Positions 53,129 through 60,904 of a DNA stretch of 64,000 nucleotides are shown here, piece by piece (the stretch's first letter is position 1; the number at the start of each line of letters is the position of its first letter). The notes beneath the pieces are model-generated. The model was not told where the DNA came from. It searched no databases and was given only the letters and a program-made list of their open reading frames with translations. The position numbers and the translations under genes are program-made. The DNA lies in contig JBCBPW010000013.1 of assembly GCA_039820545.1 (NCBI GenBank), positions 1 to 64,000 of the forward strand, written 5' to 3'. Origin of the DNA: JALEFZ01 sp039820545 (GTDB lineage Bacteria; Bacteroidota; Bacteroidia; J057).

Positions 53129-54151
53129 TTATTTCATTTCACAAGCCTTGCTGCTCGTCACAGCATAAGTGGTGCGTCGGTATCCGCTGGGACAGGTCCA
53201 GCATTTGTTGGTGCCAATGTCGAAGAACGCACCCGTAGGACATTGTCTTGAATTTCTGATCTTAGTGGCTACTGAAAAAGCAGGGCTCACACGCTTGGAA
53301 CAAGCCTTACTTGAAGTGACGGCGTAGCCTGTGCGGTTGTAACCCGAGGGACAGCTGTAGCAATAGCCATTGGGATCCCAGAACTGGCCATTAGCACAGT
53401 TGGTGCCAAGAGGTCCGTATCCACGACCGTGTTGCGTAGCTTTGGCAAAGACTTCGCCTCCTGCGCGCTCGCAGGCTTTGCCACTCTTGACGGAGTAGAC
53501 GGTGCGCTTGTATCCCTCGGGGCAGGTCCAGCAAGTCCCTCCGTCGATGGGATCGAAAAAAGTTCCGCGTCCGCATCCGATTCGTCCTGATGGAGTAGCG
53601 GCCTTGTAGCGTGTAGCGGTCGGTAATGTCTGCATGGGTACAAGCTCGCGGACCCACTGGGCACTCCACCAACCTTTCTGAATAGTGCCAAGTTCGAGCG
53701 TCCCACGTTCGTTGTGCAGGTAAGTTCCTTTCCAACGGTTTTTGATGCGAAAAAAATTTCCTTCGCCCACGTTTTCGAGACTCCACTGGGCGCTCCACCA
53801 ACCTGACTGGATGGCTCCCACTTCTAGTCGTCCGTTTTCGTTATGGAGGTAGCGGTTGTTGCCGTTTTTGATGCGCACGAAGGAGGTGCCACTGACTTTC
53901 TCCATCGTCCAGGTGGTGAGGTTACTTTTCGAACTACTGAGACTGGCACCATTGCCTTGTCGGGCGACGAAAGTCCCTCTCCAACGATTCTTCAGACGGT
54001 AATAGGATTCTGCTGTGGTAACATCAGTCGTACCATTATCAAAACCGCTCGTAGCTATCAATATCGCGAGGGCGGATAGGAAGAAAGCGGTAGGCTTGAA
54101 GAAAGATGTAAGACGTCTCGTATGAGATAAAATGGATTGTAAATTGTACAT
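53129..54151 (-). CDS. Secreted beta-trefoil plus triple Cys-rich module protein
   Basis: 340 residues with an N-terminal hydrophobic export segment (~20-37). Residues ~45-170 form a beta-trefoil-like domain with three similar units: YYRLKNRWRGTFVARQ, FVRIKNGNNRYLHNENGRLE followed by GWWSAQW, and FFRIKNRWKGTYLHNERGTLE followed by GWWSAQW. Such folds are common in lectins. Residues ~190-340 hold three ~45-residue Cys modules with C(W/Y)(T/S)CP(E/S)GY and KAC signatures. These are probably disulphide-stabilised extracellular repeats. It may bind glycans at or outside the surface. No enzyme motif is seen. It lies 139 bases downstream of the kinase gene's end on the same strand, but that spacing suggests separate transcription. 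Confidence 0.65.
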   Translation of the reverse strand: MYNLQSILSHTRRLTSFFKPTAFFLSALAILIATSGFDNGTTDVTTAESYYRLKNRWRGTFVARQGNGASLSSSKSNLTTWTMEKVSGTSFVRIKNGNNRYLHNENGRLEVGAIQSGWWSAQWSLENVGEGNFFRIKNRWKGTYLHNERGTLELGTIQKGWWSAQWVRELVPMQTLPTATRYKAATPSGRIGCGRGTFFDPIDGGTCWTCPEGYKRTVYSVKSGKACERAGGEVFAKATQHGRGYGPLGTNCANGQFWDPNGYCYSCPSGYNRTGYAVTSSKACSKRVSPAFSVATKIRNSRQCPTGAFFDIGTNKCWTCPSGYRRTTYAVTSSKACEMK

Positions 54152-54289
54152 GATACCTGTGATTGAATGTCAAATTTTCATTTCGACCTCAAGGTATGTT
54201 TCCTACTTTCTATCCTATGGGATTGTGGTTGCACAGGCTAGGACTCTGGTTTCATTCGAATTAAAATTCTGAAAGTCAGTTATTTAGGG

Positions 54290-57200
54290 CTATTTAGTTT
54301 CTCTGATTTGTGAAGGTGTTTGCCCAAATACCTCATGGAAGACCCGCGTAAAATATCCTGGATCATTGAATCCTACATCATAGGCAATCTCAGAAATCGT
54401 CAGATGCGTGGTCTGCAACAATTCTTTGGCTTTCTCCAAGCGGATGGCACGGATGTATAGTGTGGGAGATTTGCCTGAGAGGGCTTTGACTTTTCGATAT
54501 ACCTGGGTGCGTGCAAGGTTGACAGCCTCACATAGATCATACACACTGAGTTCAGGCTCACTTATTTTTGCGAGAATTACGCGCTGAATTTTCTGAATAA
54601 AAATCTCATCCAATGAAGGTGCTTTCGGTACATCTACTACAGGAGTCTCTAGGATTTTTTGCCCAAACTTTTCTTGTAAAGTCTGGCGAATCTCAAGCAA
54701 TTTCTCAATGCGTACCAACAGTTCTGCCTTATCAAAAGGTTTCGTCAAATAAGCGTCTGCCCCGTACTCTAAACCTGCTACCTTATCATCCTGTGTAGCT
54801 TTGGCTGTGAGCATGATGATAGGGATGTGGCTGGTGCGCTCATCTGTCTTTAAAGCCTGTGTGACCTCATAGCCATTCATCCCAGGCATCATGACATCCG
54901 TAATGACCAAGTCCGGAATTTGCTCCTGTGCCAGAGCCACACCCGAGACGCCGTCTGTAGCTGTCAATAGGTGATAATCTGGCCCTAGGATCGCCCCCAA
55001 ATATGTGATGACGTCAGGATTGTCTTCTATGATCAACACACGCTGCTGATCAGTACTAGAAGAAGCATAGCTCTCTGGAACGATCGTTTTGGCTTCAGAT
55101 CTAGGCGAAGGAATCTCAAGCGGTACCTCAGCAAAAGCAGCTGGTGTATCCGCACGCTGGATGATGGGGAGCGTGAAGGTAAAGACTGCGCCATTTCCTA
55201 CTTTACTCTCTACGGAGATATCACCTCCCATTTTCTCCAATAGTCCTTTGACCAGTGCCAAACCTACACCAGTGGAAGTCTCATTGCTCGACGCCGATCC
55301 CTGATAGAATCGATCAAATATGAAGGGTAATTCACCTGAAGGAATACCTGATCCTGTATCTTGTACCATGCAGCGCATGTAGGCTTGGTCTTCTTTGACT
55401 TCTTGCCCAATATACATGACTATTTTTTCTCCCTCAGTTGTGAATTTTAGCGCATTAGAAAGTAAGTTATACACGATATCCTGTACTTTTTCTGCGTCAT
55501 AGTCCATGATAATTTTTTCTACTTCCGTATGCACTGAGAGCTGAATCTTCCGTTCTTCTGCCAGAGACTGAAAAGACTCGGTCAGGTATCGAAGGTAACC
55601 CACGATGTCTCCCTGCACCCACTGAAAGCGTAGTTCGTGAGACTCTAGGCGAGCTAAATCCAGGAGTTGATTGATTAGGCGCAGCAGTCGCCTTCCATTG
55701 CGCCGAATGAGGCTGCGTTCCTGATCCTGTGGCGCGGGGAGCTGATCCGCCATACCCAGAATGACTGTCAGAGGCGTACGAAACTCATGGGAAATATTGG
55801 TGAAGAAGCGATTTTTTAGATTATCTAGTTCCCGCAACTGGGCCTGTTCTGCTCGCTCTTCTTGTAGGCTGAGTTCCTGCTCCCGTAGGCGGATTTTTTG
55901 TTGATTGCGGAAGAACAGAAAGCCCAATACACCCAAGCCCAATAAGGCCAAGGCTGCGAAGAGGAAAGTATTTCGCTGGCTAAGCTTTTTCTGAAAGGCT
56001 AACTCCGTCTCTTGGAGTTCCTGCAGGTTCTGGATGCTATCTTCTAGCGCTTTCTGCTCATACTCGTATTTGAAAATGGCTTGTTGATTTTCCTCTCGAT
56101 CCAGGCTGTCCTGCAACTCATGGTATAGCTCGTTCATCGCCAGCGCATTCTTGGGATCATTCAGTGCTTTGTATGTTTGGTACAAGATCCTGGCAAAGTT
56201 ATTCTGGCTGCGCAGATCTCGCGATTCTTTGCTGATGACAAGTCCCTTTTCTGCTACGCGCCGTGCCGCTTTCATCTTTCCTTGCGCAAGGTAAATCTCC
56301 GCCATTTCAGCCAAGATGGTTGCCATTCCATAACCCACAGGATATTCCTCTCGGATCGTCAAACTCTCTTCAAAATAGGAAAGGGCCTTATCTGGCTTGC
56401 CTTGCTTTTTGTACAATGAGCCGATGTAAGCCATATTCGTTGCCATGCTCTTTTTGTCACCTATACTTTTTGAGATCGATAGGGCGCGTTGGTAAGCTGC
56501 CAGAGATTCTTCGGCTTTCTCTAAATCTGAGTAGGTGATTCCGATCTTTCCTAGTACCTCCGCAATTCCATACTGCATGTTGAGATTTTCTCGAAGTGCC
56601 AAGGCCCTCTGGAAATATGTCAGCGCCTCTTCGTATCTCTCTGCATAAAAATACGCTTCTCCTATGCCCACAAGACAGCTAGATTGGTAGGATGGATTTT
56701 CCTGCTCTTCAAACACCTTACTGGCTTTTTGAAAATTCACCAATGCCTCTTGATAGTCTGCTTGTTGAAGATGGATGTAGCCCATATTGGCTTGGGATAT
56801 GGCAACTCCCTGAATTTTTCCTACAGCTCCATAATAGATACTGGCCAATTGATGGTAGGTAAGGGCTGTTTCCAGATCGCCATTGACGAGCGAGATATTG
56901 CCCAATGTGGCGTAGGAAACCGCTTGTCTCCCAGTATCCTTCAGCGCCTGTTGGATCTCTAGTGCCCGTTGCGTGTATAAAAGTGCACTGTCATACTGGC
57001 CTGTATAGATAAAGGGATTGGACAGATTGCCGAGGACGCCTGAGATCATGGAAGAATCTTGAAAAAGTGCTAATGCCTGCTTTCCTGCTGTGATGGCTTC
57101 ATCATAGCGACCTGTGTCGTTGTAAAGATTCAGCAATGTTCCCAAACTCTTAGCCACTGCCTTGTCATCCTTGAGTGCCATGTGCAGCGCTTTCGCTTGA

Positions 57201-57655
57201 AGAAGGTGAGATTCTGCTGCAGTGTAGTTTCCCGTTTCATATTCAGCAGATCCTAGGCTTCGGAGCAATGTCCCTATGAGCGAAGTATCTGCTGTCTGCT
57301 GTGCTGCCTCAAGGCCCTGCTGATAAATGGGTAAGGCTTCCTTGAAACGTGTGAGGGAGAAAAGTGCATTTCCTTGACTTTCCAAGGCACGAGCGAGTAG
57401 GCCAGGCGTTTCTAACTGCTGAGCGAGTAGAACTGCTGTTTGAGACAGCGTCAAGAGGCTATCATACTGACTAGCAAGAGAAGGAGCTGTCATAAAGGCC
57501 AACAACGCTTCTAATTGATTGTGCTGAGAAGTACCAGGATCATGTGCAACTTGAAACAGGGAATCATACTGGAGCGGAGACCATGAGGTTTGTGAGAATA
57601 CGTTAGAATTAATCAAACACGTGAGGAGGGCTACCGTCAGAAAAAGCTTTGACAT
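54290..57655 (-). CDS. Hybrid two-component system protein (TPR sensor, kinase, receiver, AraC output)
   Basis: About 1,121 residues from ATG 57655. The signal peptide ends near residue 22. A TPR array of about ten units follows (~40-520, for example YEEALTYFQRALALRENL), then a coiled-coil stretch and one transmembrane helix (FLFAALALLGLGVLGFLFF). HisKA has NISHEFRTPLTVILG (phospho-His). HATPase has NLLSNALKFT, DTGSGI and TGVGLALVKGLLEKMGG. The receiver has VLIIEDNPDV, the phospho-acceptor Asp in LVITDVMMPGMNGYE, and IIMLTAKA. The AraC-type HTH at the C-terminus has AVNLARTQVYRKVKAL and ISEIAYDVGFNDPGYFTRVF. The design matches one-protein sensors of Bacteroidota that respond to periplasmic signals and bind DNA themselves. 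The ligand is unknown. An ATG at 57712 is an unlikely longer start. Confidence 0.93.
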   Translation of the reverse strand: MSKLFLTVALLTCLINSNVFSQTSWSPLQYDSLFQVAHDPGTSQHNQLEALLAFMTAPSLASQYDSLLTLSQTAVLLAQQLETPGLLARALESQGNALFSLTRFKEALPIYQQGLEAAQQTADTSLIGTLLRSLGSAEYETGNYTAAESHLLQAKALHMALKDDKAVAKSLGTLLNLYNDTGRYDEAITAGKQALALFQDSSMISGVLGNLSNPFIYTGQYDSALLYTQRALEIQQALKDTGRQAVSYATLGNISLVNGDLETALTYHQLASIYYGAVGKIQGVAISQANMGYIHLQQADYQEALVNFQKASKVFEEQENPSYQSSCLVGIGEAYFYAERYEEALTYFQRALALRENLNMQYGIAEVLGKIGITYSDLEKAEESLAAYQRALSISKSIGDKKSMATNMAYIGSLYKKQGKPDKALSYFEESLTIREEYPVGYGMATILAEMAEIYLAQGKMKAARRVAEKGLVISKESRDLRSQNNFARILYQTYKALNDPKNALAMNELYHELQDSLDREENQQAIFKYEYEQKALEDSIQNLQELQETELAFQKKLSQRNTFLFAALALLGLGVLGFLFFRNQQKIRLREQELSLQEERAEQAQLRELDNLKNRFFTNISHEFRTPLTVILGMADQLPAPQDQERSLIRRNGRRLLRLINQLLDLARLESHELRFQWVQGDIVGYLRYLTESFQSLAEERKIQLSVHTEVEKIIMDYDAEKVQDIVYNLLSNALKFTTEGEKIVMYIGQEVKEDQAYMRCMVQDTGSGIPSGELPFIFDRFYQGSASSNETSTGVGLALVKGLLEKMGGDISVESKVGNGAVFTFTLPIIQRADTPAAFAEVPLEIPSPRSEAKTIVPESYASSSTDQQRVLIIEDNPDVITYLGAILGPDYHLLTATDGVSGVALAQEQIPDLVITDVMMPGMNGYEVTQALKTDERTSHIPIIMLTAKATQDDKVAGLEYGADAYLTKPFDKAELLVRIEKLLEIRQTLQEKFGQKILETPVVDVPKAPSLDEIFIQKIQRVILAKISEPELSVYDLCEAVNLARTQVYRKVKALSGKSPTLYIRAIRLEKAKELLQTTHLTISEIAYDVGFNDPGYFTRVFHEVFGQTPSQIRETK

Positions 57656-57808
57656 ATGCGCACTTATTGATTTTGTAATCCATAATATAGGAATATTCGA
57701 ATAAATCCTCATTTGCCTAAAATATGATCATCGTGTAGGATTAAAATCTGTAAAAATACTAAATTCATGTGATCCCTTTCCCATATAGACAATCATTCTC
57801 GTACCGAT

Positions 57809-58711
57809 ATGAACAGATTGATCAATGTTATTCCATTATTCGTCATATTACTCTTATATGTAGGGCTCTTCGATAGCTGTAATCAAGCCTCGGTTTCTGA
57901 TAATCGCAATCCACGTAAGCTCTATTTATCGGATTCTGTACCTGAAATAGACAAAACGAGAGAAACAAAGATCCTGACGGCCTTCTTTGGTCTGGATAAT
58001 GCGCTTCCGCAACGTGCAAGACTAATTTATGCAAAAGCCCCTGGAAAGGATGGGATGCCCCTCGTCTTCTCACACGAACTCGATCCGAGTACGTTGGACG
58101 GAGCTGATTTTGCTGTCACCACTCAAGATGGATCAGTATTTAATGTGGAGGCAGCGAGCTTCCTCCCTGCCAACGAAGAATTTGAATTGAGGACTGTTTT
58201 GCTCATCGGCGAATACGGCACCTATCCTGATAACCAGCCTGTCTCTGTCAAAATTGTAGGTGACTTGGTGGCTAAAGCAGGGCAGAACTATAAAGGTGAC
58301 AGCATAAAAGTAATCCCCCTTGAATCAGGGCCTATCTTGAGCTATGCAGAGTATTTTACGATAGATGAGGATTACCCCTACAGAGAAAGAGGAGATGCAT
58401 GCGACTGCCCCAAGGAAGAAACCTATAGAGTGGTAAAGGCTGTTTGGGCAGGAGGTGTAAGAGCCTTGAATGGAGAGGAACTGGGGGAGAATGAAAAGAA
58501 TGCGTTTACTGTCACCCTTGTAGATGGGGTAGATACACTTAAGGTACATCCATTTCAATTGGCAGATCTAGGCGACAATGAAAATAATATCGACTTGTGC
58601 TTAAAGGAAACGGGGATTCCCATACTTGTGGAGGTGGCGGAGAATGTAGCGATGGACCCCAATGATGATCCCAATCCCAAAACGCAAATAAAGGTAGTGA
58701 GTCGATGGTAG
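57809..58711 (+). CDS. Putative lipoprotein of unknown function
   Basis: 300 residues. The N-terminal hydrophobic segment is followed by VGLFDSCNQ, with Cys24 as a candidate lipidation site. The preceding residues (FDS) are not a textbook lipobox, so the lipoprotein call is tentative. The mature part is beta-rich and acidic, with Ig-like features (ARLIYAKAPGKDGMPLVFSHELDPSTLDGADF resembles a bacterial Ig-like 'SbsA' strand set, split around residues 70-105). A pair of Cys (ACDCPKEE) lies near residue 205. It is divergent from the kinase gene by about 150 bases and could be its regulatory target, but that is speculation. Confidence 0.6.
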   Translation: MNRLINVIPLFVILLLYVGLFDSCNQASVSDNRNPRKLYLSDSVPEIDKTRETKILTAFFGLDNALPQRARLIYAKAPGKDGMPLVFSHELDPSTLDGADFAVTTQDGSVFNVEAASFLPANEEFELRTVLLIGEYGTYPDNQPVSVKIVGDLVAKAGQNYKGDSIKVIPLESGPILSYAEYFTIDEDYPYRERGDACDCPKEETYRVVKAVWAGGVRALNGEELGENEKNAFTVTLVDGVDTLKVHPFQLADLGDNENNIDLCLKETGIPILVEVAENVAMDPNDDPNPKTQIKVVSRW

Positions 58712-58757
58712 GAATACCTTACGTATCATATAGCTTCTAAGAAGAATTTCCTAAAAT

Positions 58758-58791
58758 TTTGCATTTGGGATTCGAGCAAAGGCTATATTGA
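58758..58791 (+). promoter_or_regulatory. Weak promoter candidate for the nitronate monooxygenase-like gene
   Basis: TTTG at 58758-58761, a 22-base spacer and TATATTGA at 58784-58791, about 6 of 8 to TAnnTTTG, 28 bases before the ATG at 58820. Low support. Confidence 0.25.
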
Positions 58792-58819
58792 ATGATTACC
58801 TTCTACAAAATTATAACGT

Positions 58820-59794
58820 ATGAATGCTACTACTCAACAATTCTTACAGGATACAGGTGCGGAGATTCCCATCATTTGTGGTCCTATGTATCCTGGTTCT
58901 AATCCTGAGTTGGTAGCTGCCGTTTCGGATGCAGGAGGTTTTGGTGTGGTACAGCCTGTTTCCCTTACTTCACTTTATGGTCATGATTTTCGAGAGGGTT
59001 TACGGCTGATTAGAAAGTTGACAGACAGGCCTTTTGGTGTCAATTTTACCATCTTTGGTGGGGCGAATCAAAAGTATCATGATCAAATGAAAGAGTGGAT
59101 GGAGATATCCATTGAAGAAGGGGTCAAATTCTTTTTGACCTCTCTAGGAAAACCGCATGAGATCGTGAAGGTCGCACACCAACATGGCATCAAAGTCTAC
59201 CACGACATTCCCAATAAAAAGATTGCCCTTGCCATGCGCGATGCAGGAGTAGATGGGATCAATTGTATCAACTGGCGAGGGGGCGGACAGACGGGCACAC
59301 AATCAGCAGAGCAATTCATGGAGGAGCTACATGACATAGGGATTCCTGTGATCTGTGCAGGAGGGATCAGTGGTCCTGAAGACTATCAAAAGGCACTAGA
59401 TATGGGATATGCAGGCGTGCAAATGGGGACAAGATTTCTCGCGACGCATGAGTGCCAAGTAACCGATAGCTATAAGCAAGCCATCGTCGATTCTACCGAG
59501 GAAGATATTGTGTGGACCAACAAAGTCGCAGGCAATAACTCCTCTGTTATCAAAACCAAAGATGTGATGCGTGGCGGATTGAGAACAGGTCCTATCTTTA
59601 CCTATATGCTACGTCAGCGCAAGCTAAAAAAGTACGCGCGCATGTATCTCATGAGTCGAGGATTGAAGAATTATTCTCGTACGGCCTTTGATGACAATGT
59701 ACAATTTTGGCAGGCTGGGAAAGGAGTAGGGAGTATTACTTCTATAAAATCAGCAAAGGAGGTGATAGATGAATTTAAGGTTGTCAGTGTCTAG
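58820..59794 (+). CDS. Nitronate monooxygenase-like flavoprotein
   Basis: A 324-residue FMN TIM-barrel of the 2-nitropropane dioxygenase family. Signs: PIICGPMYPGSNPELVAAV and GGFGVVQP at the N-terminus, PFGVNFTIFGG, INCINWRGGGQTGT (149-160), PVICAGGISGPEDYQKAL (phosphate-binding, ~177-192) and GVQMGTRFLAT. True class I nitronate monooxygenases have a catalytic His in an AGGHxG motif. Here the corresponding stretch reads GGGQTG with Gln157, so nitronate oxidation is doubtful. A related enoyl-reductase-type or unknown flavin activity is possible. It follows the putative lipoprotein gene by 108 bases in the same direction. Soluble, cytoplasmic. Confidence 0.8.
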   Translation: MNATTQQFLQDTGAEIPIICGPMYPGSNPELVAAVSDAGGFGVVQPVSLTSLYGHDFREGLRLIRKLTDRPFGVNFTIFGGANQKYHDQMKEWMEISIEEGVKFFLTSLGKPHEIVKVAHQHGIKVYHDIPNKKIALAMRDAGVDGINCINWRGGGQTGTQSAEQFMEELHDIGIPVICAGGISGPEDYQKALDMGYAGVQMGTRFLATHECQVTDSYKQAIVDSTEEDIVWTNKVAGNNSSVIKTKDVMRGGLRTGPIFTYMLRQRKLKKYARMYLMSRGLKNYSRTAFDDNVQFWQAGKGVGSITSIKSAKEVIDEFKVVSV

Positions 59795-59866
59795 TATTGT
59801 TTGATCAAAACGTAAAAGGAGTAAAACGGGATAGCTTTTCTTCACCGAAGGGTACGAGTTATCTTG

Positions 59867-59885
59867 GTAGTCTTTTATAGACTAC
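59867..59885. terminator. Short hairpin between convergent genes
   Basis: A GTAGTCT/AGACTAC 7-bp stem with a TTTAT loop, 72 bases after the flavoprotein stop. The T tail is weak, so the function is uncertain. Confidence 0.4.
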
Positions 59886-59916
59886 TCATATTTTACAACC
59901 ATAGATAATCACTTGC

Positions 59917-60321
59917 CTATGGATTTTGCTTGGCGTTTGCCCGTTCCTCGATTTTTCGCTTGATCTCCGCTCTGAAGGCTTTATTGTGGGTAAATTGTTT
60001 GTGTCTGAGAAACTCGATAAAATATGCTACGATCGTTCCTCCAAGTAAAGCTTTTCCCACTTCGAGTATAATTTCAAATAAAACCTCCTCCACAAAACTT
60101 GGGAGATAATCTGCTGCATAAAGCTGAAGCGATTTGGTAACAATCATGACCACCAAGCCAATGATGAAAAATACAAAGAGGAATCCGAGTTGAAAATCCT
60201 CTTCCTCAATGATCAGGTCAAGTTCGGAAGGATTTTTTTCATAATAAACGATCACGTCTTCTGTTACCTTTTGCTCGGAAGCGAGGGTCATCCCATATAT
60301 AAATTCAGCCAGTCTTTTCAT
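59917..60321 (-). CDS. Small two-helix membrane protein, unknown function
   Basis: 134 residues. The N-terminal ~40 residues are soluble and acidic (VYYEKNPSELDLIIEEEDF). Two hydrophobic segments follow, at ~44-62 (LGFLFVFFIIGLVVMIVTK) and ~82-104 (ILEVGKALLGGTIVAYFIEFL). A basic C-terminal tail of about 28 residues is predicted to be cytoplasmic. There is no recognised family and no catalytic motif. It is monocistronic, converging with the flavoprotein gene. Confidence 0.55.
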   Translation of the reverse strand: MKRLAEFIYGMTLASEQKVTEDVIVYYEKNPSELDLIIEEEDFQLGFLFVFFIIGLVVMIVTKSLQLYAADYLPSFVEEVLFEIILEVGKALLGGTIVAYFIEFLRHKQFTHNKAFRAEIKRKIEERANAKQNP

Positions 60322-60424
60322 AGGTCAAGATATAGTTAAAGGACTGCGCGCATTATCAGGAAGTGTAGTTTGAAAGGGTATGATTGGCATATAGATAACG
60401 CAAGCAGATAGGAATTGAATTGTT

Positions 60425-60471
60425 GTAGAGGTATCGGACAGGTGACTCCTGCAAAAGGAGCACAACTCTAC
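60425..60471. repeat. Hairpin element with GTAGAG/CTCTAC ends
   Basis: GTAGAG (60425-60430) pairs with CTCTAC (60466-60471). Inside, GTGACTCCT pairs with AGGAGCAC (one bulge) around a GCAAA loop. It has the compact, symmetric look of a dispersed intergenic repeat. The GTAGA and TCTAC ends recall the palindrome at 29549-29578. Confidence 0.4.
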
Positions 60472-60659
60472 TTTCGTAAAATCTAGATTTCGTCATGATC
60501 GCCAGATCGAAAATAGGCATTTTTCTAGTTTACAAGCTTTCCTACTTTCACAGGTGCTGAGATAAGCCCATGTATCCAATCAAAAACTTAAGAATTCAAG
60601 AAGTAATCTGGTTGATAATCCACTTTAAGCATAATCGGGGTCTACTGAGACAATACTTT

Positions 60660-60679
60660 TTAGTTTCTATAGAAACTAA
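60660..60679. repeat. Perfect 20-bp palindrome
   Basis: TTAGTTTCTATAGAAACTAA is identical to its reverse complement. It lies in the gap between two minus-strand genes, more than 300 bases from the nearest start codon. It could be a protein-binding dyad or a cruciform. Confidence 0.6.
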
Positions 60680-60843
60680 TTAGTGTTATTCCCGCCTCAC
60701 TATATTAATATTCTAGCTTAACTGTATGAAACATACCCCAAATTTCATCCCTACTTTTTGAACACTACCTGTTGAGACGCTGAGAGATTGAGATATCATG
60801 TAAAAGGTCTCAAAGTCCCAATATTCTAAGCTCTTCCAGTCAT

Positions 60844-60876
60844 AAAAAAATAATCCCCCACCCGAAGGCAGGGGAT
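60844..60876 (-). terminator. Terminator of the YadA-like adhesin gene
   Basis: On the minus strand, ATCCCC pairs with GGGGAT and an inner CC/GG pair closes a TTCG tetraloop, followed by a run of seven T. It begins 28 bases after the stop. Confidence 0.85.
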
Positions 60877-60904
60877 CTGATCAAAATGAAACGATTATCG
60901 ATCC

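Larger units (their letters stand above)
60322..60904. other. 583-base gap with palindromes
   Basis: No convincing ORF. It holds a GTAGAG/CTCTAC-bounded hairpin element near 60425-60471, a perfect 20-bp palindrome at 60660-60679, and the terminator of the adhesin gene near 60844-60876. Confidence 0.6.
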
